From: Amphiura filiformis
Taxonomy: Eukaryota; Echinodermata; Ophiuroidea; Amphilepidida; Amphiuridae
Length of the DNA: 64,000 nt
Assembly: GCF_039555335.1 (NCBI RefSeq)
Contig: NC_092628.1
Location: 60,437,547-60,501,546 of the forward strand
Direction of reading: 5' to 3'
Positions within the stretch are counted from its first letter, which is position 1, and every line of letters starts with the position of its first letter. This document shows positions 1-10,900 of the stretch, one piece after another. The notes under the pieces are model-generated. The model saw only the letters and a list, made by a program, of their open reading frames with translations, was not told where the DNA came from and did not search any database. A program made the position numbers and the translations under genes.

Positions 1-39
1 GAAGAAATAAAGAAACAAAGAAGAACCTGTAAGAAAAAG

Positions 40-69
40 ACACAGCCGTGACTAACGTCACGGCTGTGT
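40..69. repeat. Perfect 13-bp hairpin
   Basis: ACACAGCCGTGAC and its exact complement are separated by a 4-nt TAAC spacer. It lies in otherwise AT-rich sequence. Function unknown; it may be the end of an inverted-repeat element running off the window. Confidence 0.7.
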
Positions 70-480
70 AAAAATTGAAATATCTCATTTACTTTTTTAA
101 TTATGAATTTTAATTAAATTCGGGAAAATGGCATTTTGGGGTATTTCAAGCTACACCTTTTGTTAATTAAAATGATTATTTCAAACATAGTGACCCGAAA
201 ACAGTTCCTTTTGGTTTTAATAGGTAAAGAACATTCCAGACTACCATTATACATCAAAAAATTTAAAACAAAACAATTCTATATTCATTTGAAGTTCAGA
301 TTTCCGGCAATTCCCTAAGATTTCCCAAACGGGAAATATGCGATAACTCGGAAGGGAAGGTAGTATGAAGGTCAAACAACCACCAAAATGTGTATTTTTA
401 CCCACACTATAATATTATGCCAATAACTCAAATTGGCCAAAAGTGGATGTAAGGGGTTTTGAAACAAAGCTCTTCAAATA

Positions 481-1130
481 TGGTACTTAATTACCATAAT
501 TTGCCCTGAAAATCTAATCAGGTCGAGAACTTCTGGTCGTGCTACTCCCCACTACGTTACATCACTGTACCCCATATGGATCTCCAGATAATCTGTTCAC
601 AGGGTATTTTGCTAATGCAAATTACGTACCGTACTTCATTACCATATTTTGCGCTGAAAATTTAATCAGATTGAGACCCTCTGGTAATGCTACCCCTACC
701 AAGTTTCATCATGATAACGCATACAGTTCTTACGGATCCCCAGATACAGTTCCACAAGGTGGATTTCTTCACATTTCCAACCATATTTGTAGGAATGTTC
801 CGCATAAATTATGCAAATTAACAATTAAATGCACATACTTTTCGCCAAAAAACTAATTAGGTGATCAGCAGGTAGGTATCGTTCCTACCACCTGGTTTCG
901 TTACCATATGCCCGATGGATCTTGAGATAATCTGTCCACAAACTCCGCTATCAATTTACACTGATTTTTGCATAAATTGTGCAAATTAGCTATGTAAATA
1001 AATTTGCATATATTTCACCAAAAACATACCGTTATGGAGCAAACTTGGATATCCTTCCTCCCACCAAATAGTATCCAGTAGGTGAGTAGGTCTTATGGAT
1101 CCCCAGATACAGCTCCAGACACACATACAC
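481..1130. repeat. Diverged tandem repeat, about three to four units
   Basis: Variants of ATTACCATATTTTGC, a stretch with TCTGGTxxTGCTACCCC, GGATCCCCAGAT and TTTGCATAAATT recur in the same order at roughly 150-250 bp spacing. Open frames here contain no recognisable protein. This is probably an old satellite-like repeat. Confidence 0.55.
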
Positions 1131-1769
1131 CACTCGGACAGACAGAAATATTGATTACAAAGTCCCATTCTGAACCTAGTTCAGGCGAGACAAAAATAGC
1201 AGTATTGACGAAGTTGAAGCCCCATTCAAATACATGTAGCTAATTTATATACTGTCAGTATATAAATTACAGATTCATGTAAATTCCTTATTTTTGTCTT
1301 AAATACACAGCTTTTACCAGAACCACTAGCAGGTTATGTCAACACATTTATGACAATGACAAATTTACCAAAATCTGAATTTTGATGATTTTTATGATCG
1401 TCCGGATAAGCAAATCACTGAATGGGCCTTTAAGATATAAGGAAAATTTAATCTGCCTGTTTGTGAGTAGGGTGAGGGTGGGAAGCAGTCTTAGTATGTT
1501 AAAAGGGGGCAAACAATTTTGGGCCTATTGTCAGGTGGAAAGGTGGGAAAAGCCAAGTTTTTGGCACAGTGCGATATTACTATGACTCGTATGGCGGGAG
1601 CCATATTTGTCCAGTTTCAGTCATTTAAATAAAATAAATTGCAGTGCACTTCTTAATCATATTTACATTGATCTTGTAGGATGAGTCAAGGAAGTGCAAT
1701 TATCACATTCATATTTGATGAAAGGTCTTGTGGTTCAGTTAAAGGCCAATATATCAAAACAAAAGTTTT

Positions 1770-2450
1770 GGCCTCAAATACCTCCACTCACCTGATGCCA
1801 CCTTTCCCACAGAGTATTATCATCAGGTTTATTAGAAGCAGCGGAATGATCTTTAACATTTTTATCACCTATATATTCACAGTGCACCTCCTGCAGCCAC
1901 ACAATGGATTGCCAAGTGGTCCTCCCAGCTACAGTGGCATAGCCGGAGGGTAAGGGCAGCTTCCCCAATTATAAAAACCTTACTGTATTTTTTAACCAGC
2001 CCATTTTGGACCACTTTCGTCAAATTTTGCTCCCCTTTTCCCTCACTCTAAATAAGTTGTGCTGATGCCACTGCCCATCTGCCTTTTCAATCTCCCTTTA
2101 TTTGACCTAAATCAACAATGACATTTGACCCCTAAATGACCTTTGACCTCAAATATTGCCACTCACCTGATGCCCCCTAGGCCTAACCTAAAGATTATCA
2201 TAACCAGGTTTGTTAGAAGCAGTGATATGACCATAAACATTATTTTTTGTCACACACAGTGGATTATGTGGTCCTCCCAGTTAGCTTCCCCTCCTCATGT
2301 GAGAAGTCTTCCTCCATGTGATGCTGGCTGTCCTAATATTTAAGAATTTTGGTCTTTTTCATACTTTTAAGCCCATTTGTGACAAATCCCCCCTACCTTG
2401 AAAGTTACCTTCCCCCTTCCCAAACTGAAAAGGTCCTGGCTATGCCACTG
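1770..2450. mobile_element. hAT-like non-autonomous element (1932-2450) with a related flanking copy
   Basis: CAGTGGCATAGCC at 1932 and its complement GGCTATGCCACTG ending at 2450 form terminal inverted repeats of hAT type; the 8-bp flanks match only partly. A segment with CTCACCTGATGCC and AGGTTTxTTAGAAGCAG occurs both inside (about 2146-2340) and just outside (about 1770-1930), so two related copies lie side by side. No transposase frame. Confidence 0.5.
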
Positions 2451-2756
2451 CCTCTCTATGCTTGTGGCCCATAAAAAGAACTAAATGCATGGCCATAAAA
2501 ACAGCACACATGCCGTTTATGCGAAGGTGCTCTATTTTACATCCAGAATGTATTATATGAAAAAAAATATATCTAATGCTGTAGCAGGGTCAGATTCAGT
2601 AATGCAGCGTAATTGGGGCATGTGCTCCTAATTCAAGTGTAACTTTTGAAAAATTGAAAATTGCCAGTGCCCTCAATCAAACTCTATATTATAGACTATA
2701 ATTGAATGACTTTCCCTATGCCAGGTCATACTTTGCCAGGTTTATAAAAATAACAC

Positions 2757-2905
2757 TTACACATCCAAAACAAAAGCAAAAGCAAAGAATTGAACAAAAA
2801 CAAAAACAAAAGAAAGCATAGTAAAGAAAAAGCAAAACAAGAGAAGGGGAAAAGGAAACAAAAACTAAACAAACAAGAAGCAAAACAAAAAAAAGCAAAA
2901 AAATG
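2757..2905. repeat. A-rich low-complexity tract
   Basis: Dominated by AAAACAAAAGC-like units. The hydrophobic Phe/Cys-rich frame on the other strand is a composition artefact. 2451-2756 upstream holds no recognisable gene; a fragment at about 2574-2630 resembles the left end of the element at 6105. Confidence 0.7.
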
Positions 2906-3371
2906 ACAGGCCTACCCAGATGTGCTGGTCAGCTGCTACCAAGTATTCACCATGCTACAAATAATATTTTTTTATAAATACTTCTTATGAATTTTAAAAA
3001 AAGTTGTTATATACTTATGAACTTTTTATTTGATTCCAGGTGCTACAATGTCAAATATCCAATAAAAATATCCATACATGATTCCTTCATTGTTTTCCAA
3101 GATGCTTTATTCAAAAATATGTATTGACATTTCTTTTTCAATGTATTCACAACAAATAGTAACCATTTTCGGAAAAAATCACCAAGTAGATATTTTACAG
3201 TAGAGGCAATGTAACATTATATACTGGGATTCAATTTTGCACATATCAGTTCATCAGGCCCCTGAAGACTTCATCAGCCATCTTCTGTGCTTTGTCTGAC
3301 ACAGTGACACCTGACTAATTAATATATTTGAATATAATATTAATAATTTTGTACTGTGTTTTATTTGATTT

Positions 3372-3730
3372 GTTCCGATACACATAAGAAAGACTCCCTT
3401 AGCTTATTTCCGTCAGGGTCCATTTGAACACAGGGATGGATTGGGAACACTTAAGGGTTAACACCCTACTCTTTAAGAAACTAATTGTGAGATGCATGTA
3501 GAGGTATGGCTCTGCACACAGGGCTGACAACTTTCCCGATTCATTTACCCAATTCTAAATTAACCATGGGGGAGAGTGGATGTCCGAATTCAATTTAAAG
3601 ATGTTGCCAATTAATTTCTGATTTTTATTTTCTCAAGTTAATATCTCCACTGCCGGGAATTTAACCCTGGACCTAGTGCACCAAAGGCAATTAATCAAGT
3701 ACCCTAACCATTAGGCCAAGCTCTCCTTTT
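3372..3730 (-). mobile_element. tRNA-derived SINE
   Basis: On the minus strand an A-box-like TGGCCTAATGG (3718-3708) and a B-box GGTTAAATTCC (3666-3656) are spaced as in a tRNA gene, within a tRNA-like head ending near 3645. A non-tRNA body of about 270 bp follows. The head does not fold as a full tRNA with matching acceptor arms, so it is a SINE promoter rather than a tRNA gene. The 3' limit is approximate. Confidence 0.6.
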
Positions 3731-3762
3731 ACGCTCTCCATGCACTCTGTGTAAACAAATAT

Positions 3763-4770
3763 TTGTTGCTACTTTCACATTCTGCTCCCTTTCAGTACAA
3801 TGCAAAATTGCAAATAGTAGTGACAATGTACCCAGATCTCAAAGCTAGGGGATGTGAGTTCCCCAGTCAGGACTGCTGCCCAATCCCCAAGTTCACATTT
3901 GTTTTTCCAAAGCCCATAGCCAAAACAAAAAACATCCACCACAAGGTCAAAGTTTTGGTGGCCATGCTTAAATACATGTACCATTTGTATTTCACAAGGG
4001 TATTTTTCTTTGCTTGCCGCCTCGTTTTCTGCATCTTCCTTCCTTGTGAAATATTATTTGTTTTTTACGGACCATTCAGACTGTTATTTTATTTTGTTTT
4101 TTTGCTTTGCATTACTTATCAATCAGTCTGTGAATTAAAATTCTGTAGTGAGTAGAGCTATTGGTTATGTTCTGTCTTTTGTGTTATTTTGTCCTGCCTT
4201 GGACGGGTGCAACATTGGTTTTCTCTACCCACTGCAAATAACGTTGTTTTTAATTGCATTGTTGTTTTGCTTTATTTAATTGAATGCATCATTAATCATT
4301 GTCTTCATGTATTTAAGTTGATCGCCACGTCAGTATTTTTAGACGTGACTGGAGTGATTGTGTTTGTACTGCACCAGATATGATGTTTTGCACCGCTGGG
4401 TGCGATACCTGTATGGTCTACCCAGAAATCCAGTAGAAGTAGAAGTAGTATTGTTTAATTTTTTCCTTTAAATACTAGGCATGTTTTCTGTGTCTCCGGG
4501 TGTTTTGCGGCGTGGGGTTTCTGCTGTTTTTGCCCCATTACCAGCCGAAGTGAGCTACTTGGAGAGTTTGTTGCTAGTACATACTATCATGAATATCGGA
4601 CAAGTATTCTTGCACATAGCAAACACATGGATAATGGGTGAATGAACTAAAAATAGCGATACACCATTGCCCCTGTTCAATTTGTTTAAAGATATTCTAG
4701 TTTCAATTACCTTTTTAAAAAGGTAAGCAAACAGGTTTCTATGCCACATAGTACATTTAAAGTCAAGTAT
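3763..4770. other. Gene-free stretch downstream of TOP3A
   Basis: No convincing coding frame. The frame at 3763-4155 becomes Phe-rich and low in complexity and shows no domain. An (AGAAGT)-like run near 4435-4450 may be the tail of an old retroelement, but nothing upstream confirms it. Confidence 0.4.
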
Positions 4771-4788
4771 GAACACTATCCATCATTG

Positions 4789-4794
4789 TTTATT
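4789..4794 (-). terminator. Likely TOP3A poly(A) signal
   Basis: AATAAA on the minus strand, about 97 nt beyond the TOP3A stop codon. It is the first canonical hexamer downstream and sits at a usual distance, so it probably ends the mRNA near 4770. Confidence 0.6.
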
Positions 4795-4890
4795 ATTGTC
4801 TCTTTGATATCATATAAAAATAACACAAATTTATATAAAATGTGTTCATGCTAACAACAGTAAAAGATTACCAACTTCCATAGCTTGGTA

Positions 4891-4922
4891 TCACTTCATT
4901 GGACAGCTTCTCTTTGTGTGAC
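4891..4922 (-). CDS. TOP3A: TOP3A exon 25: terminal CCHC knuckle and stop
   Basis: A 32-nt exon reading [10 protein letters not shown] then TGA, matching the human end GHTRPFCPQNR. Together with exon 24 it gives C-x2-C-x4-H-x4-C. The acceptor TTCCAG and the split Gly codon fit. It is too short for ORF finding and was located by looking for the missing His and Cys of the knuckle. Confidence 0.93.
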
Positions 4923-7900
4923 CTGGAATACAATTAAATAAAAAAGATTTACTGTAAAGTAACATCAAATATGGGGGAGAGAGAGCACACAGGTCAAGCA
5001 TTAGTAGCAGTTGGGTAAAATTTAGAATCTCCTTTCTCTTGACTAGACTCGTTGTCATCAGTATCAATGTGATGGCTATTGTGAATTCCCTATGAACTTG
5101 TTTCAGTTTGTTTCATAGTAATCATCAAGATCACTTAAGTATGTGATTGTCCTTTATTTATTGTTTTGATTCTCAAGCCTGTAAGGTCAAAATTTAGATG
5201 TGAAAATTTGGGATTATTTTACTTGATAATTGCAACCTCACTGAGAGCACTCATCTTGGAGGCTACTTAATTACTTTTGTATTTTTGTCTACCATAAATA
5301 GTAGGATAGTGTACCTGGACTTGCAAGTAAGTGTGTGTATGGGGGGGCATATGTGAAATGTGAAACATGAGAAATCTCTGTACAACAGAGGCAGTTCCTA
5401 GATGGTATTTCATAAAAGCATTATATAGCTAATAAGTGCAGTTTCCGGTGTAGGGTGAGTCCACACTTGGATAGCATAAGACTTAACCACATCAACTGTA
5501 AGGCAAATAACTCAAATGTGTGTGTTTATGGTTGGATTGTCAAAATAATCTGTGCCACATCCTCGTTAACTAGTGCTTATATGGGTGTGTGGGGGTGCGT
5601 TTGTAATTACCTGCAAACGAGGGACTAAATATGGATACACACATTACAAACGAGTACACACCTCTAACAGTGGACATCCTCAGTTTGCTGGATATGACCA
5701 GGACATTGCAAATAACATGAACTTCAAGGTCCAAAATGTGATGTTAGCCATTGTGGGAGACATAATCACAAAATTGGCAATGAAATCTAATTTATGACAT
5801 TTGACAGTAAATTACAGAGAGTAGGTCTACAAACTAATTCAGAACACGATCTGATTCATTTCACAAAGAATGACATGAGAGAATATTATCTTACCCTCTT
5901 GATGACATATACTGCATGTAGGTGATTTCCTCTTTTTAGTTCCACCTTGATTTCCATAGGAACTACCACCTCCACTGTTCCCCCGTCCTCTGCTTTGAAA
6001 TCCTCCTCCTCCTCTGTTTGAACCTGAAATTGAAATAATTGGCATGATTAAATGGTGACAAGCAGTGATCTCTGGGAGAATATCATATTATTTCAAAAGA
6101 TACTAATGCTGTAGACATGGTTCGAATTCAGCTGTATCGCATAGCAGTTTGCTCCACATTTTGAAGTAACTGCTACCCAATTTTGCATTTGTATAGCACT
6201 TTTTATAGTGCTTTAGTATATGGAAGTATCCTGATTATGATGAATTAGCCAAAAACTGCTACGCAAAATTTTTAAACGAATTCGAACCCCTGTAGAATGT
6301 CTTCACAATGAAAGAGGCAGTGTCCGATTAGCAGCCACATTTCCACTCCCTTCCCCATCAAAAAGGAGGTTTTGATATCAGTGGAAAACCTGTACTTTTC
6401 TCACTAACCATATGTTGGAAAATATAACCAAAATGCATTTTCTATAGAAACGTCAAAAATTGCTGGTGAATCTTTATTTAGTTAGGAACTTAGGACTTTC
6501 TCTTTACGCAGTGAAATTTATATATTTATTTAATTATGAAGGATGATTTTAAAACCTGTTTCTAATTATAAAATCAAAATTATAATGTTTGCAATTACCT
6601 AATTATTTTGATTGTACAGTTAGCTTTGTACAATTACAACTACTTTTCCAAAAGAGCCAAACAATATTTTGAACCATCAAAACAGAATGAATTAGGGTGA
6701 AGGTTAGGTTAGCAATAGGTCTATACCATTTGTACATTCAAGCTGCTATTAAACATTAGGTTATCAACAGGTATTTATCATTTATACCTCAAACAGGTTA
6801 ACCTAACTTTCAACCTAACCCTAATCTAGCAAGATGATCGCAAATACAGGATGCATGCACAAGATAAACAACAAATGATAAATCAAATTTTAAAATTATG
6901 TTAATATATTTATTGGCCACAGAGATAAATATGATGTTAGCTTCAACACAGAACAAGACAAGACAATACTCACCCCATGATCCATGTCCACCACCACCCC
7001 CTCTGTTACTGGTGCCTCCTCCTCCCTCATCATCACACCACTCAAAGAAACCACACTGTTGGCCTTGTGGTTTATTACAACAGTGGAATTGACGACCTTT
7101 ATTAGGTCCTTCCTTTTGCACTGTTCGCCTGCAGTAAATAGAAACCACATGACAAATTAGAAAGAAAGAAGATATAAAGGTCAAGACTAGAAAAAACTCA
7201 ATTGTAAATTGGAAGCTGAATGAGTAATTTACATTTCAAAACATACATATCCTACTTCAGAATATAAGGTATTCATTGATTACAAACAAGACACTAAAGA
7301 AGCTCAATTTTTACCAAATTCTGAAGTAAAGTATAATGTAGTACCGTATTCATTCCAATAAGCGCCCAGGGCGGATAACAACATCATTTTGGTTGGGCGC
7401 TTATTTTTTACCCGGTTTAACTAGTTTTTTCTTAAGGGCCGTTTATTAGAGACAAATTTACGTATGTTATAAAAGGGTCCTGAGACGTTTAGTAGCTTTT
7501 CTGATGCAGGAAATGTATTGCAATTTACACAGGACTTGTAGTCCTCCAGCTATTTCACTGTATCGAGGTCTATCTCTCAGACTCTCACTTCAACATTAAT
7601 GGTACCCTTTAGCAAATTGAAAATACCCTGGGTGGGCGCTTATTGGGGCATGGGCGCTTATTGGGGCATGGGCGCTTATTGGGGCATGGGCGCTTATTGG
7701 AATGAATACGGTACATGTACTGGTTTGCACTACTGGATTCCTATTATAATTAAGGCATAATAGAAAAGATCAAGGATTATACATGGAAAAGTACTCCTCT
7801 AAATGACCCTTGTTCAATAACATAAACAATTTATCTGGCTATAATAATAATTTTATAATGCTTAAAAGAAGTTCCCATCCAAATCATATCACATAAACTG

Positions 7901-10900
7901 GCCCTAAACTAGAAAAAATTCTGATACATTTTGTATTGCGCCCTCTTTACCATGCTACAGTCAAGAAAAGCTACACATACCCCACCCATTATGCATACAA
8001 ATACTGTTTGACTTTGATAGAAATCTTCTTTCTAAATAATTAAACTATGTATGATGACTTTGATGTCAATTATGATAGCCCTGCCCCAAATTCAATTCAC
8101 ATATGTATGGTAGTCCCATTGCCACTTTTGTGTACACTTAGCGTGGGTGGTTTAGCCTATTCAAATATCAGCTGAGACTAGCTGCATTGATTGGTTGGAT
8201 GCAATCGGGCTAAGTAGTCGCTTAAAAAAACGATATGGCAGGGAGAGCATGGACGTGATATATAGTATATAGAAATCTTGCCTGACACAGGATCGGTAAA
8301 ACAGACCTTGGTGGAAGGCAAACTATAGTTTGAACAGCTCATAATCAGCGGGACTTATAACATTGTGGATCTCGTCAGAATGATCACAAAATATTCATTC
8401 AAGTCCTATAGACCACTTGGCATGTGACGTCATTGCCCGGCAGTATGCGTGCGCATTATGACAATTTACATTGTTCTTTGCCCGGCAGTGTGCGTACGCA
8501 TCATAGTCTGCTAAGGGCACCTGCATTTTAAATCGCCCGCCACATTTCATACAGTACAATAAAGCCATTGATCACACTGAGTGGCTCGTTCGAGCATATC
8601 GATAGACGAGTCCCTCGCCTTTGTTGATAAACAGTGATGTCAAGTGGTCTATATGTTGTCTATTTTCTTTAAGACGCACAATATACACCAGATAGGTCAA
8701 TTTATATCACTCTTTAATGTGGGTCTACTTTTTGCGTAGTAGTAAAAGCCTAACAATACCTGCTGATTACAAGCTGATAAAACTGTATGTACAGATTGGG
8801 AGGGTCCATGGTTTGGGTTAATGAAAACTAGCATAGTTGACATTACCTGTTGTTATCCAAGGACCCGGGGAGGGTCTAATCCAATATATACTGGGTAATC
8901 TTGTTTTTCTTTTGAGTGGTGTGAAAAGATGTTGCAATGCCCATGTGCAGTTATTTAATCTTTTTTATTTTTGGAAATATATAATAACTTACTTTACAGC
9001 AGCTTGTCTACACTGGCACATCACCTCTCCCCAGTTATTAGTTTGAGGTGATCCATCACCACTGCCTGAGCCATAACCACTAGATGATGCATAGGAAGAG
9101 GGGGCACGATTATTCATGGTAGGATTTGTATTACCAACTGATCCAAACCCTGATGTATTCTGGGTATCATTGTTTTCATCTGCCCACAAGAAGAAATTGC
9201 AGTTGCCACTGTCGCATTTGTAGAATTGACGACCTGTAGGAATAAGTACAAGTATGAGATATATTTGAATCTTAATTTTGGACGCATGCACTGTAAAAAC
9301 TGGGTTGGACTTAAATACTGTTGCTGATTATTGATGATTGTGTGAGTGGGCAGCAATCAGCAACACTTTGTAATTGCAAACTGCACATGTCAAGTATGCC
9401 TGGCTGGGAAAAATGTATGATTCCAATATTTTCATGAAAAGTCCTAACAGTGAAACGTATAAAGCAATACAACTAACTACCTGTCTGTGACAATGTATAC
9501 ATTTCCTTCATCTACAAACATAATGCCTACATGTATGGGGTGTTCACTTTTCAACATCCTAATAGCAAATTTCTGTCTACTTTTTAGCCACTTTTGTGTA
9601 AGTGTCATCCACAGACTGACTATTCACCAACAGGTAAAGTCCCAGTATCCCTTTGTTCCATGAAGTGCGATATACAAAACTGCTATGCAAGAACTACATA
9701 TTTTTACTGTCTTTCCCTTATCTGTCGCATAAACTGAAGAATTAGTAAGCGAGAATTCGCAGCATACACAGCACGGGGACTTTGGCTGTCATAATGTTAC
9801 CTTGATTAGCACCTTCCTTCCTCACAGTCAACAACTTGGCATTAGTACCACAGCTACAAACAATTGCATTGCCACCTGCCGACTCACTGCTTCCACTGCT
9901 ATTACTAGGGAAGCTAGAAGCTCTGTGAGTAAATTACAAGCAATGAAAACAAGAAATATGAAGGGAATTAAACAAAATGAAGCTGACAAAACAATAAATT
10001 AAAGGGCAATCACCTTTACCTTATATTGACTGTGTCACTGAAGCTTGAGTTCATGTAATGGATTGTTTGGTTTTTATAACTTAACCAGGGATAAGGAAAG
10101 TTGGGATAAGTCTCCTAGTCAAAAAATGTATTCAGGTATGGAAGCCGCCATTACCCTGCCATCGCGTAGGCCTGGAACACTACCGTGATTTCTACCGGCT
10201 GCATCACGTCCGTACTCCGCGTTCAAGTAATAAAATTTCCCGTAAAAATCACGGCTTGCTGCATCCAAGGTTAGACTTTTTCAAGCCTGCTACAGTACAG
10301 TTTTTCAAATGTTGAACAGCTATTTTTAATATTCTAATTACATTTTTAGCGCATCCCATGAACTAATTTTTATTAAATACATCCAATCGACCAACAATCC
10401 CGCTATCCGGGCCAAGATATACAAGAATATTAATACTGTTTTCAAACACGAAAAAGCCTGGTTATTCGCCTACACGTAAGACTTGGCGAGTCTATTTAGA
10501 TCATCGTTGTCAAGCTCGAGGTGATTGACCCCCGATGATTGACAGCTGGGAACGCGTACTGTACGCGTAGCCATGGTAGCGGGGGTGGCCCCCATACGTG
10601 TGTCAAATTTTGTGGTTCGCGGCATCTTCTGTACAGCATACCGTAGCGTACAGATTTGGCCAAATTTGGAGAATCGGCGAATCACTGTCAACCCCCTGAC
10701 TTAACCATGAATGTTATTAGTTATCTAACATGTTAGGGTGAGCAATTTCAGCTCTATTATCTCTTTTTCCATCAACATACATGTATACTGTGCAGATTCA
10801 AAAGATAGGGGTTAGAAGAGTGTGACCCACAGCGGGGAAAATGATATTAGGGAATTAAATTTACTTTGCTAAATTCACATCCCTAAATGTTCAACAAAAA

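Noticed and set aside
3645-3730. Functional tRNA gene
   Set aside because: A- and B-boxes are present but the acceptor and anticodon stems do not pair; SINE head is the better call.
3763-4155. 130-residue ORF
   Set aside because: Phe/Leu-rich low complexity in its second half, no domain, no splice context.
6896-7184. Second minus-strand frame and the plus-strand Pro-rich frame over TOP3A exon 23
   Set aside because: Shadows of the GRF finger 2 exon.
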